A DNA stretch of 64,000 bases, taken from the NCBI RefSeq assembly GCF_902806685.2, contig NC_048538.1, positions 13,206,001 to 13,270,000 of the forward strand, written 5' to 3'. Made by a program: the position numbers and the translations under genes. Shown here one piece after another: positions 47,001-56,400 of the stretch. Under the pieces are notes generated by a model that made no database searches, was not told the origin of the DNA, and saw nothing but the letters and a program-made list of their open reading frames with translations. Each line of letters begins with the position of its first letter. Position 1 is the stretch's first letter. Source of the DNA: Maniola hyperantus (taxonomy: Eukaryota > Arthropoda > Insecta > Lepidoptera > Nymphalidae).

Positions 47001-47323
47001 TGACGTTCTGTCGGTCTCAACGACAGAGACAATGCTCTACAAATCCGCTATCTCTTTTATTAATACTGGATTATTTTGTCATTTAGGCAAAGAAGAAGAA
47101 AAAAGACAAGAAAAAGCATAAACACAAGCACAAACACAAGCACAGTAGCAAAGACAAATCCAAAGAGCACAAAGATAAAGACAAGCCACTCCCGCCCCGG
47201 CCTCCCTCGACCACGGAACACTTGAAGATCAAAGAGGAGACGCGGGAGACATTGAGCTCCTTTAGCTCGAGCCAAAGTCCCTCAGAGGACATCACGTCCA
47301 TGCCCTCGAATATGAGTTTTTAA
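29078..47323 (+). CDS. Taf2: TFIID subunit TAF2, 20 coding exons, complete
   Basis: TAF2 is the aminopeptidase-like TFIID subunit that contacts initiator DNA. Exons: 29078-29121, 29203-29257, 32883-33046, 33670-33886, 34382-34614, 35143-35320, 35835-36104, 36877-37017, 37596-37876, 38479-38718, 39413-39662, 40069-40231, 40572-40741, 41417-41630, 42165-42366, 43152-43275, 43564-43704, 44563-44724, 45089-45217, 47087-47323. They sum to 3,615 nt, 1,204 residues; human TAF2 has 1,199. Landmarks: RPFK|LAHQ at the start; [23 protein letters not shown], where active M1 peptidases have HExxH (catalysis lost, as in all TAF2); a coiled Glu/Arg exon (43564-43704); a C-terminal Lys/His-rich tail ([17 protein letters not shown]). 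Intron 1 has AT-AC ends; all others are GT-AG. The in-frame stretch upstream of 29078 is not family-like, so this start is preferred. Polyadenylation signal AATAAA at 47439. Confidence 0.97.
29122..29202 (+). other. Non-canonical AT-AC intron 1 of Taf2
   Basis: 81 bp, starting ATAAGTATC and ending TTTATTTATTTTCAC. Only these borders restore the conserved K-L-A-H-Q junction; the GT-AG alternatives nearby give a stop or shift the frame. The donor looks like a U2-type GTAAGTATC with its first base changed, and no U12 donor (ATATCCTT) or branch site (TCCTTAAC) is visible. Confidence 0.75.
29574..31722 (-). mobile_element. 5'-truncated Jockey-like LINE with poly(A) tail and 11-bp target duplication
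   Basis: Inserted in Taf2 intron 2 on the opposite strand. Poly(A) reads as 19 T at 29574-29592. ACTAAACAAGG flanks both sides (29563-29573 and 31723-31733). The reverse-transcriptase region is broken into pieces in different frames: a linker (31722 to 31117), the fingers (31092 to 30802, with [20 protein letters not shown]), and the palm and thumb (30775 to 29981, with FADDTA near 30500 and AGVPQGS). The endonuclease part is missing through 5' truncation. The copy is inactive. Confidence 0.93.
31960..32235 (+). repeat. LINE reverse-transcriptase C-terminal relic
   Basis: Short stretches such as [13 protein letters not shown] and [19 protein letters not shown] resemble the end of Jockey-type ORF2. 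Frames are broken. In Taf2 intron 2. Confidence 0.5.
32337..32385 (+). repeat. CA-rich microsatellite
   Basis: Imperfect (CA)n run with CACACACAG and ACACACACTC units. Confidence 0.8.
32532..32846 (-). repeat. tRNA-derived SINE, copy B
   Basis: Full-length minus-strand copy: ATGATCAACCCATCACCGGC at the left and CCTAACCACTAGGCAACCAC (A-box, inverted) at the right. It lies 36 bp before Taf2 exon 3. Confidence 0.88.
33067..33282 (+). repeat. 'GATGCCCGCGACTTCG' family copy in Taf2 intron 3
   Basis: AGCTGATGCTCGCGACTTCG start, CCAACAAACAAACATCC and CGCATTTATAATATGGGTA end. Confidence 0.8.
33315..33495 (+). repeat. Related interspersed repeat in Taf2 intron 3
   Basis: Starts AACTAGCTTATGCCTG and runs through CCACTTAGGGGTTGAATTTT; it is the inverse orientation of the repeats at 10600 and 53045. 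Confidence 0.55.
34866..35062 (+). repeat. 'GATGCCCGCGACTTCG' family copy in Taf2 intron 5
   Basis: CGATGCCCGCGACTTCGTCC start, CCTTCCCCGGGATG, AAGCTAGCAGACAGACATAC and the TTCGCATTTATAATTTTA tail. A 40-bp start fragment of the same family lies at 35402-35441 in the next intron. Confidence 0.8.
35596..35743. mobile_element. Palindromic MITE 'GGGCCAATTCTCTGGTACAC', copy 3 (left end eroded)
   Basis: TTCTCTTGTACACAATCTCT at the left, inverted GAAATTAGCCAC at the right. The left terminal bases are lost. In Taf2 intron 6. Confidence 0.75.
36150..36345 (+). repeat. RTE-like LINE 3' end, C-terminus of ORF
   Basis: Translation [20 protein letters not shown]…[10 protein letters not shown] is the typical end of RTE-type reverse-transcriptase ORFs, followed by a (GATT)n tail. 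In Taf2 intron 7. Confidence 0.75.
36346..36570. mobile_element. Inverted-repeat MITE 'AACTGCCGATTTTTCGACTC'
   Basis: Arms GTCGATTTTAACTGCCGATT… and …ATCGGCAGTTAAAAATCGAC are inverted, with CACGATTAATTTG against CAATTGATCGTG outside. A related short hairpin is at 18658. In Taf2 intron 7. Confidence 0.7.
37046..37290. mobile_element. GC-rich palindromic MITE interrupted by a hAT-like element
   Basis: GCGACAGGTTGAGATG at the left and CATCTCAATCTGTCGCGGAC at the right are inverted. The middle is split by the 145-bp element at 37112-37256. In Taf2 intron 8. Confidence 0.75.
37112..37256 (+). mobile_element. 145-bp hAT-like MITE with exact 8-bp target duplication
   Basis: Starts CAGTGGCGTGCACAG and ends CTGCACGCTACTC (inverted, one change from CACTG). 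CTGATTAC is duplicated at 37104-37111 and 37257-37264. An 8-bp duplication and CAG…CTG ends are hAT features. Confidence 0.88.
37961..38141. mobile_element. Palindromic MITE 'AGTACGCGGCAGAAAGTAATGTAC', copy 1
   Basis: Arms with AAAGTAATGTACACCGA and ATGTACATTACTTTCGGCC, inner CTCGGTCGTTGAGACCGAC. In Taf2 intron 9. Confidence 0.75.
38752..38932. mobile_element. Palindromic MITE 'AGTACGCGGCAGAAAGTAATGTAC', copy 2
   Basis: CAGTATGCGGCAGAAAAAAA at the left and CTGCCGTGTACTG at the right. In Taf2 intron 10, directly followed by another repeat. Confidence 0.75.
38938..39142 (+). repeat. 'GATGCCCGCGACTTCG' family copy in Taf2 intron 10
   Basis: TAGCTGATCCCCGCGACTTC start, TTTCGCATTTTTAATATGAG end. 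Confidence 0.8.
39719..39948 (+). repeat. 'GATGCCCGCGACTTCG' family copy in Taf2 intron 11
   Basis: CTAGCTGATGCCCGCGACTT start; AAAAAATCACGTCGATCCGT and a CCAACAAACCAACAAACAAA run near the end. Confidence 0.82.
41645..42137. repeat. Interspersed 'GGTTCCGTACC…CGACTCGCGCTTGACCGG' copy in Taf2 intron 14
   Basis: TTTAGGGTTCCGTACCTCAA start and GAGTGCGACTCGCGCTTGAC end, with the GACCTAGAATCATGA core. It lies less than 30 bp from the exons on both sides and fills nearly the whole intron. Confidence 0.75.
42410..42770 (+). repeat. RTE-like LINE 3' end, frames broken
   Basis: Reads [20 protein letters not shown] and [14 protein letters not shown], then in another frame the GRPPxRW-type end and a GGCTGAGG tail. 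Same family as 36150 and 48320. In Taf2 intron 15. Confidence 0.75.
42803..42953. mobile_element. GC-rich palindromic MITE 'CGACAGGTCGAGATGGCAATCGGGG', copy
   Basis: GAGATGGCAATCGGGGTATG at the left and CATCTCGACCTGTCGCGTAC at the right. In Taf2 intron 15. Confidence 0.75.
43720..43980. mobile_element. Harbinger-like palindromic MITE with TAA target duplication
   Basis: GGGCCTTCGCACATTGGAGG at the left and inverted CCTCCACTCTGCGCAGGCCC at the right; TAA at 43717-43719 and 43981-43983. A second inverted pair, TTTCAATGCTCGGTG / CACCGAGCATTGAAA, lies in the centre. In Taf2 intron 17. Confidence 0.88.
44148..44452 (+). repeat. tRNA-derived SINE, copy C (full length)
   Basis: A-box GTGATAGCCTAGCGGTTAGG, B-box GGGGGTTCGATCCCGGGC, body and tail GCCGGCGATGGGTTGATCAT. 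Best copy of the family here; in Taf2 intron 17. Confidence 0.9.
45320..45960 (+). repeat. CR1/Jockey-like LINE ORF end split by a SINE
   Basis: [20 protein letters not shown], then the SINE at 45471-45762, then [19 protein letters not shown]…, a typical C-terminus of LINE reverse transcriptases. In Taf2 intron 19. Confidence 0.7.
45471..45762 (-). repeat. tRNA-derived SINE, copy D
   Basis: Minus-strand copy; a short piece between the B-box side and TTTTCGGAGT seen in other copies is missing (near 45698). Confidence 0.88.
46545..46905 (+). repeat. RTE-like LINE 3' relic interrupted by a hAT-like MITE
   Basis: Words for [14 protein letters not shown] sequence and the RWTHDIRRV end flank the 145-bp element at 46697. 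In Taf2 intron 19. Confidence 0.6.
46697..46841 (+). mobile_element. 145-bp hAT-like MITE, second copy, exact 8-bp target duplication
   Basis: CAGTGGCGTGCACAG start and CTGCACGCCACTG end. CCTCTCAC is duplicated at 46689-46696 and 46842-46849. Same length as 37112-37256. Confidence 0.9.
46913..47056. mobile_element. Palindromic MITE 'AGTACGCGGCAGAAAGTAATGTAC', copy 3 (right end short)
   Basis: CAGTACGCGGCAGAAAATAG at the left; the right arm stops after AATCCGCTATCTC, about 25 bp before the last Taf2 acceptor. Confidence 0.7.
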
Positions 47324-47438
47324 GTGAAACAAATCGTCGTCGTCCCCACCCCGATTGCCATCTCTACCTGTCGCCTTTACCTTAGGTATTTTAAATTTTT
47401 ACGTTTCTTTTATGATAAAGACAAAACCTGACCTTGAA

Positions 47439-47444
47439 AATAAA
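47439..47444 (+). terminator. Probable Taf2 polyadenylation signal
   Basis: AATAAA 116 bp after the Taf2 stop codon; no closer canonical signal is seen. Confidence 0.55.
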
Positions 47445-48319
47445 TTTAGCTTTATTATAAAGTGTAATGAGTTATTATTTATTTGCTTATGGACTTCGTA
47501 ACAGGGCTGTACCAAAGAATCATATTTACAACAAGTAACGACCTGCAAAGAAAGTGGTCGGAGCCAGAGTGGCGCGTGCCTGGCGCGTTTTTGCTAGTTG
47601 ATATCTTTCGCTAACTGACCAATCAAAAAGTGTACAATGGTACCAAACTAACAGGGATGTTACGGATATTCGCATCCGCAAATGTGGAATATTTGCATTA
47701 ATTCAGACATCCGCATCAGCGGATGTGAACTTCTAATAATCCGCATCGGCGGATGTCAAAATGTTGGCCCCTACAACTACAACATCCCCAACCCTGCTTC
47801 GTAATAATTATTCATTTATTAATAAATAATTACTTTTTCTAGGTAGGTATGTAAGTAAGTAACTAATTGAATTATTAATTCCATTGTACTTAAATTCAAT
47901 ATTTTTTTAACGAAATGTTTTACATAGGTAGACTTAAATTAATGCAAATAGGTATTTGCCATTTTTTGCAAATCACGTTTTTGGAATTTCATATTATTAA
48001 TAATATATTCTGTGCGTGTACACACGTACCTAATAATATCACCATTCAAATTTTGAAAATCCTTCACATTTTGGTAAAGATTTTCCGCCTTGTTACCTTG
48101 TAATATTTAAATTAATTATTGCACAATATTTTGTATTGAAAAGACAGGTTTTCGTCACTTTTAGGTATGCATTCTAACTTGGACTTACGTGGAAATAGTA
48201 AGTAGGTATGTAAAATAACGCGAATCTCTTATTGATAAAATATAACTATATAAGTCGCAATCCGCATTTGTCATTTTTACCCTTCTTTTACTTCGCCGTG
48301 GTTGGGTAGTAATAGGTAT

Positions 48320-48452
48320 GGATGGACCGACGATTTAAAGAGGCTGGCGGGAAGTGGCTGGATCAGGAAGGCTGAGGACCGGGTGTGGTGGCGCTCATTA
48401 GGGAAGGCCTTTGTGCAAAAGTGGACGTCCACAGGCTGATGATGATGATGAG
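48320..48452 (+). repeat. RTE-like LINE 3' end
   Basis: WTDDLKRLAGSGWIRKAEDR…FVQKWTSTG then stop and a (GAT)n tail. Confidence 0.75.
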
Positions 48453-48579
48453 GTCATATTAGAACAAAGATAGATATATGTATATATTATGTACCTAGTT
48501 ATACATCAGATCAAAGACTTCCAGCACATGAGCTTCCAGCAAAATCCATAGTATTTTTAGTTATGTTAGGTAGATATAG

Positions 48580-48742
48580 TTCACGACAGGTCGAGATGGC
48601 CATCGGGGTGGGAATGCCCCGTACACCCGCACTGCCCCCGCGCTAACCCGGCGGTGCGGGATTGCGCGGGTGACGTGCGGGTGTGCGGGGCGCGCCTCCA
48701 CCTCATGCCCCGATCGCCATGTCGACTTGTCGCTAATTATAG
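48580..48742. mobile_element. GC-rich palindromic MITE, copy
   Basis: ACGACAGGTCGAGATGGCCA at the left, GCCATGTCGACTTGTCGC at the right, with a GC-rich centre around GGCGGTGCGGG. Confidence 0.8.
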
Positions 48743-49091
48743 GTACCTACCTAACTAGGCTACTTACCATAATTCAATTGAAGACTTTATTCAGTCGTAA
48801 TTATTGGTATGGCTAATAGGGTTAATGGGTTCGGTATCGTTTAAAGATGTTTTGTAGGTTAATCAGTTCTGGGCTGGTGGGATGCTTCGATCGTGGCTAG
48901 TGGCTAGTTATCACACTACCGGCAAAGCCGTGACGCCAAGCGATTTAGCGTTCCGGTATAATACCGTGTAGAAACCGATCAAGGGTATGGGTTTACTCAA
49001 CATCCAGAATGATGCCGACGTGTTTTACCAAAAAGAAGCAGCTTTTATAAAAGATTTTTTGTTCTATTTAAATAGATTAAAGTTAAGTAGG

Positions 49092-49541
49092 TACTTTTGT
49101 GCGAGTGCGAGTCAGACTCGCGCACCGAGGGTTCCATACCATAATTATTTCGACATTTTGCACCATAAATCAAAAACTTTTGATAAAAATAAATAAGTTT
49201 AAGAAGGTATAGGTAAAACCCTTTCATTTGATACATCAAAAGGAAAAAGGAACACTTATAAGTAGGATCACTTTGTTGTCTGTCTGTCTGTCTGTCTGTC
49301 AAGAAACCTATAGGGTACTTCCCGTTGACCTAGAATCATGAAATTTGGTAAGTAGGTCAACTTTCAATGTATTATTAGGTAAGCGGGGTATCATAATATG
49401 AAAGGACTTAATCTCTACATTCTAAAACAGATTTTTTTGCATTAGGTATAGTTTTTGATTTATCGTGCAAAATGTTGAAAAAATACGATTGTAGCACGGA
49501 ACCTTCTTTGCGCGAGTCTGACTCGCACTTGGCCGGTTTTT
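49092..49541. repeat. Interspersed 'GTGCGAGTCAGACTCGCGCAC…' copy with inverted ends
   Basis: GCGAGTGCGAGTCAGACTCG at the left and CGAGTCTGACTCGCACTTGG at the right are inverted. Contains a (GTCT)n run at 49276-49299. Confidence 0.75.
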
Positions 49542-50470
49542 TAGACTTTTATTTTCATTAAGTAGGAACCTATCTAATTAGCTGAATGGTCGTCCGCACA
49601 CTATAGTATAGGTAGTACCTAAGTAATCCGATACCTTTAACCTCGTTACAAACCCAAGTAGGTATGGCTAGTAAGTAACACAATAGGTACTTGAAAGTAG
49701 ATTCTTGATGGCAAGGTAAAAAAATATCACGTTCCTCTCTAAATAATTTTTTTAGCGTCACTAGGTAGCTAACTAAGTATGAAGGTTTTTTGATGTTTGT
49801 TTGATGGTTTTTTCTTCAATAATGCCGCAACAGAATCGTCGTGATTTTTCCCCTAGTGTTAGAGCTACATAGGCTACTTTTATCCCAGAAATTCATAGTT
49901 TAAGTACATCGTTTTTCAAAAACCTGATACCACGCGACGCGAACGCTTAGGTAGATACAATAAATATCTACAGTTAGTGTCTGTTTGTGATTTTGAAGTA
50001 ATTGTCGATGCTGCCGATAAGTAATAATTAATTATATCTTGAACGATTTTGATGAGACTTACACAGGTAGACAGAGGGCATGATTAATCATGGAAAAATA
50101 ATTTTAACGTGGACGAAATCGTGGATAACATGGTACCTATAATAGTAAGCATCTAATTATGATATCTGGCAAAGCAATGGTGATTATAAATGCCACACAA
50201 TTCGACACCTATTAGATATGCCTAATAAATAGCTCGGCCATATACTTAATTATTTTGCTAGAATATCGACTTGTAGATACGATACTATAGTAAGTTTATT
50301 GCTCGGAGGACGCACTACGTAGTCGGTCCTTCCTGTTCAGTCACTTAAGATACATCGTAAGGATTCGACGTTGATTTTGTAAAAACATAAGTAAGAAAAG
50401 AAGATACCTATTGTACATAAAAGAAAGTGCATTTGTTTATAATACACCTAGCAAAAAATTTAATGGGAAG

Positions 50471-53400
50471 ATGTCGAAACAGAACGGAAATGTAAAAAAG
50501 AAGCTGAATATCGCCATCGTTGGTGGTGGACTTGTAAGTATTTTTAAAAAAATTAATGTTTTTTTTTACTTAGGTAGGTACCTGTATACTTGGGTTGGAA
50601 TAATACTTCAAAAATTTTAACCCCTATTTCCTTGGTTAATTATAATAAAAATTATAACCCTAAAAATACAAAGATGCTATAAATACATGGATATGTATTT
50701 ATAGCATCTTTGTATTTTTAGGGTTCCGTACCTCAAAAGGAAAAAACCGGCCAAGTGCGAGTCAGTCTCGTGCAATGAGGGTTCCGTACTACAGTCGTAT
50801 GTTTTCGACATTTTGCAGGATAATTCAAAAACTATGATACATAAAAATAGATAAAAATCTGTTTTAGAATGCACAAGTAAAGACCTTTCATATGATATCC
50901 TACTTGATATAGTTATCTTACTTAGAAAATTGAAAATACTAATTATTAGTTCATGACCACAATTTAATTCTTTTTTTGTGTGGTGGAACCACAAATTCGC
51001 GGTTTTCAGATTTTTCCCCAAATGTCAGCTATAAGATCTACGTAGGTACCTGCCAAATTTCATGATTCTAGGTCAACGGGAAGTACCCTGTAGGTTTCTT
51101 GACAGGTCGACAGACAGACAGACAGACATTTCACGCTTTTGAGTGAAACTTCGGCCACACATTTAACAACAAAAAATTGTAGAAAGCGACTTATAAAAAA
51201 TACCAATATTATGAACACACTCTCAAAATTTGTATACTGGATTTAGTTATATGGTTTAGTTAGGAAAATGTAAGCATTAGAATAACCCGGATTTCTTTAA
51301 ATTATCGCAATTTCACTAATAATAAAAAATACAGCACAAAAGTTCAGTATTCACTTAGCGTAAATTGTAAAAAAAAATAGTAATTAGGAATACGGGTTCC
51401 TAAGTTTGCTAGAGCTACAAAGCTTAGGCAACAGTCTGTAGTACTTGAATGAACGAGCGGTTTCAAATCAAAAGCTATACATTTGGTTGTTCAGGCGATA
51501 GTAGATTACTTAGTAGGAAAATCAGCGTCTTAAGCGACTAATCAACCGTCGACAAAAAACATTAAGCAGTAGGCCCCAATCTCAAGCACTTGCTATCTAC
51601 TAACTTGAGCAAGTTTTCAGATTCGCAAAGGCACGACAGATTAGCCCAGAGCCTGTCTGCGGTATACCTAAGAGCCTGGTTCAACTTACCCTTCTAACCT
51701 ATTGCTATTACGATACACTTAACCGCTGGAGAAACTTGCCAGGTTAAACCACTCGAAAGCGCTGGTCAAATCCTTCATCAAGAAGGTAGGTCATCTGAGG
51801 TGCTGGCGCTTAATAGGAGTAATATGTGCATCCTGGTGCGAGCTTTTAACGGGTCACTGTGGCCTAAAAGGTACACATAAACTCCAGGGCTTGGACACGA
51901 GCAGACTGTGCCACGAGTTTACCGAGACTCTGTTGCACATTATCTGCTACTGCCCTGCTCTGATGCGCAAACGTAGCATCCACCTAGGGAAACATATCGT
52001 TTACCCTGAGGATGTTACTTCAATTCCAGTCAAAAAAGTGCTGCTGTATTTGGCGGTCACAGGATTTGACAAGGGAATGTGAAGTCTAGGCAAACACAAT
52101 AAATCGAAGACGTTCGCAGTGATACAGGGATATCAAGAACCTGCATAGCCCCAAAGTAGTAGTAGAAGAAGAAGTTTTCAGATTCAACTGTCAACTACGC
52201 GCTTTGTGAGTGGAGCCAAAAATCTAGTAGGTCGTGATTGATAGTAATGTGCGGCCAGACTTTATTTGCCACCAGAGGGCCTAACATGCGCCCCGCGAGA
52301 AAATTTTGTCTACGCAAACGGTTATTTGAACACTACGTTAAATTATATTGTGCAACTTTCATATTAGAATACCAGTGACCGGCCAAACTACTCCCAAAAT
52401 ATATCTACTCGTAATTATAAGAACGTCGTTAAATAGTCTTAGTAATGAATAGTGAAATAAGAGCCGTGATAGCCTAGTGGTTAAGACATCCGCCTCCTAG
52501 TTCGGAGGTCGGGGGTTCGATTCCGGGCACCTCTAAATTTTCGGAGTTACGGAATAGGTACTTAATTTGTAAGAATTCAATTTTAAAATCGGTGAAAAAA
52601 CGGACTTACTGCGTTTATCCATCGTGGCCTTTTAGTAACTCTGTATATGTATTAGTTCTTTTAGTTTAGTTCGAGGTATTTTTATTTCAGGTGGGATCTC
52701 TGGAAGCACTCTACTTAGCCAAAAGAGGACATCGGGTCTCAATCTACGAGTATCGTGAGGGTGAGTTCGATGGAATACTAACACCACAAACACAAGTGTA
52801 CACTCGTAGTCACCCTCACCACACACATACACATACACCCTGGTACAATGTGCATACATGCAATCCGTTTCGCCGCGGAATGAATTTATTTATTCGTCAG
52901 GCAACCTTTTGCTTCCCGTGCTGTAGGAAAGGATAGCCCCTCGGGCTACTGTCGCGTCGTATAGACTCTAGAGCTCTTTTTACTACCGGCCGTCTTGTAA
53001 GAAAGAAAGAAGTAAGAAAGAAAATGCATTTATTCGATGCATGGGGAAAAGCTGACTGACTGGCTGACTGATCTATCAACGCACAGCTCAAACGACTGTA
53101 CAGGTTGCCATGCAGATAGCTATTATGATGTGGGAATCCGCTAAGAAAGGATTTTACAAAATTCAACCCCCAAGGGGTAAAATAAACGTTTGAAATTTAT
53201 ATAGTCCACGCGGACGAAGTCGCGAGCATAAGCTAGTTACAAATCTGTAAGGCTCTGATTTAATTTTCAGCTGTGACCCGGATGACGTCATAGCTGAAAA
53301 TCAGCATCAGAAGCAGTAAGGAAGTATATTACTATGCGATTAGCTTTAGTATTGTATTGTGTCATTGACAGATATAAGAAAAACACCTCTAGCCCGGGGG

Positions 53401-56400
53401 CGATCAATTAATTTGGCGCTGTCCATACGCGGTCGACGAGCACTCAAAGATGTGGGTCTGGAAGACCACATGATCAACCAGCATGGGATCCCCATGCGAG
53501 CCAGGATGATTCACCGCCCTGATGGTTCCACGTATGCGATGCCTTACGATGCTAGAACCAACCAGGTTTGTTAACCACGTTCTATGGGGATGTTCTGATG
53601 TTATCTAACGTTATATGTGAGATGTTATTTTATTGCACTTGATATTATTTTAAGATCTATCTACCTAGGTACCCTTAGTTTTCGGTAGTTACTAGGTAGG
53701 CAGGTTAACTAAAGTAAATGATTTAACGAAAGGTCCAAACTTTCTGATTTTAAGTAGGTAGGTAGAGTATGCGGCCGAAAGTAATGTACATCGGCCTTTA
53801 GAATGACATTTCGGCCTTGTAGAGCGTTGTCTCTATCACTCATCTTCTTCTTCTTCGCTTTGGGCTGCTTTCCGTACTTAAACGTTTCCGTCTGTTGTGC
53901 GTGCATTGCCCCTCCCCGCCGAAGTCTTCACTCCAGCCATCCAAGCTCGCTCCAGAAGCCAAATAGACCGCCCAGGTTGCCGAGGGTATGTGACACTCAT
54001 AACTATGTGACGTTTTGTCGGTCTCAACGACAGCCAACACACAAATCTTCTGGAAGACACGCAACAGGTCGAGATGGCAATCGGGGAGGGAAAGCCTCTC
54101 ACACCCGCACAGTCTCCGCGCAACCCGGTGCATACGAGCGCGGGTGACGTGCGGGTATGTGAGGCGTCCTCCCCTCCTCATACCTCGATTGCCATCTCGA
54201 TCTGATGTTTCACAATGGATTATTATTAAGCTTGTGGTTCCTTTCCTACTTCCTTGTATAACAGGACTTATGTTGTTTAGCAGCTGAAGGTTTTACAAAA
54301 TCCCATGGGGTCAAATTGGTGTAGGAAGGTTGTATGAAAATAAAATATACCTACGATTGTTTTAATTTATAAAAATGTTTATTTTTTATTTTCAGTGCAT
54401 TTATTCTGTGGGAAGAAATTATCTAAACAACATTCTGTTGAAAGGTACGTATTTTTTTCATTACAGCTTTTCTAAAAATAGGTTAATTACTTAATTTACA
54501 ACAACAAAAAATAAAGTACCTACTAGGTACTTAACTACCTAGTTACTTACCTACTATTAGTTATTTACATTCCTCAGCATTAATCGACAGACATCTACCT
54601 ACTGCAGGACATAGGTCTCTTGTAGGGACTTCCATACCTTGCGTCCCTGAATCCAGCGGCTTTCTGTAGTTCGGTGGCCTAAAGTGGCATACTTGAATAG
54701 GTACAATATTTTTAATGTAGCCCGCTTTTTACAGAATCAGAAAACTTTGAAAATGTTGAGAGGCATTTCAATCATAAGTTGATCAAGTCGAACTTTAAGG
54801 ACGGATCATTGACATTTATAAAGTAAGTAAGTACTTATCTACGTTTTAAATAACGACCCTTAGATTAAGGATCAAGACACGAAGCTCTTCCAGACAGATT
54901 CCCGCTAGATGGCGTTGTTAGGTCGTTGGTTGGTCTCCACTGCGCTGCGCTCCGACGGATACGGGTCATAAGGGGCTAAACAACGAACTGTGTGTGCTAC
55001 GGACTAGATGGGTCTAGATCTTATCCTCATATCCTCGTTCTCGAGGTTGACAATTGGGGCGCTAAGATGTAGATGCGCCCCCTCTAACCCAAATTTTGTT
55101 TTTAGAATGGACTCAAAAGAGTCGCTGCAAGTGACTGCAGATTTGATCATTGGTGCCGATGGTGCATTTTCCACTGTGCGTAAGGAGATGATGAAGCAGC
55201 CTCTGTTCAACTTCAGCCAGCAATACATAGAGCATGGCTACTTGGAGCTTTGCATACCGGCCGGTGAAGATGGTGGTGTAAGTATTCTATAAGCTCCGTA
55301 CTTCAGTACAGTACGCGGCAGAAAGTAATGTACATCGACATTTAGCATAGCAGATTGATAGCAGATTTGTAGAGCATTGTCTCCGTCTCTGTGTGACAGA
55401 GACAACGCTCTACAAAGCCGAAATGTCATTCTAAATGCCGATCTACGTTACTTTCTGCCACGTACTTTACACGTTAGCCCTGGCAAGTGCTGACTAATAG
55501 TAAATACATGAAAACACAAAAATCGATCACCTGTCGGTAATGCCGACTGGTTTGATCAAGATTAGCGTGCCAATGCGTAGGTAAGTACACATTGGCACAC
55601 TGCAGGTCGATTCCGGAAAACCTGCATCAATCACTGTTACAAGCGCAATAGTTGTGATTGGCTGAATTTATGGAATTCTTGTTGCATTAGCCAACAATGC
55701 ATTGTAGCCGTGAGCGAGCGTTAACCAATCAGAGGTGATTGCGATCGTGACATTGTAGCTGTCCCTATAGGTACCGCAATCGAGCAGCTGATCTTGATCA
55801 AAATATGATGCAGGCTCTTTAATATAATCTGAATTGATATTCTAAGTTAAATCTTTAGTAGGTACCTAGGTACCTATTTAGAATTTTTAAATTTCTAAAT
55901 GAAATTTAAATTATTACAATCAGCCCTTAGTTAGTTGTACCCAAAAATTTTAATCAATTTAAGTCAGTAACTGATGGTAATCTTGGAGGTACGAATTTGG
56001 GCTTCAACTTTACTTCTTGCCTCGCAAAGCCGGTTCTCTTGCTTTAGGTAAAAATTGAAATCGTACCACAACCGAAACCTTGGTTGAGTCGGATTTGGAA
56101 GCTCCTGGGGCTGGGAGCCCATCGTATTGTTACCCCAAGAAAACCTCTACCATTATTGCAACGGTTCATACTCATGACATTCAGTAATGAGGAATATGAT
56201 GCATAGAGAAAGAGTTTATTAAGAAGAACTACTCCTTACAAATACTTATAGGTCTTAATCTAATTTAATATAGTAAGTAGGAAGCTAGTTTATTTATTGA
56301 TTTCAATAATAAAACACACAGAAGAAATGAAGTAACCGAGGAACAGAATGTAAAACTCGACCTTATAGTCGCTTAGGCGAGAATTTCTGTATTTAGACTT

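Larger units (their letters stand above)
47445..50470. other. Taf2-Kmo intergenic region, repeat-rich
   Basis: No gene supported. It holds a degenerate GCGGATGT-rich stretch (47655-47765), an RTE 3' end (48320-48452), a GC-rich palindrome (48580-48742), the interspersed repeat at 49092-49541 and a reverse-strand tail of the GATGCCCGCGACTTCG family (about 49800-49935). The Kmo promoter must lie near 50300-50470, but no core motif stands out. Confidence 0.5.

Noticed and set aside
53803..54287. Several overlapping ORFs of 80-114 codons on both strands
   Set aside because: They fall in palindromic MITEs in a Kmo intron; GC-rich inverted repeats open frames on both strands.
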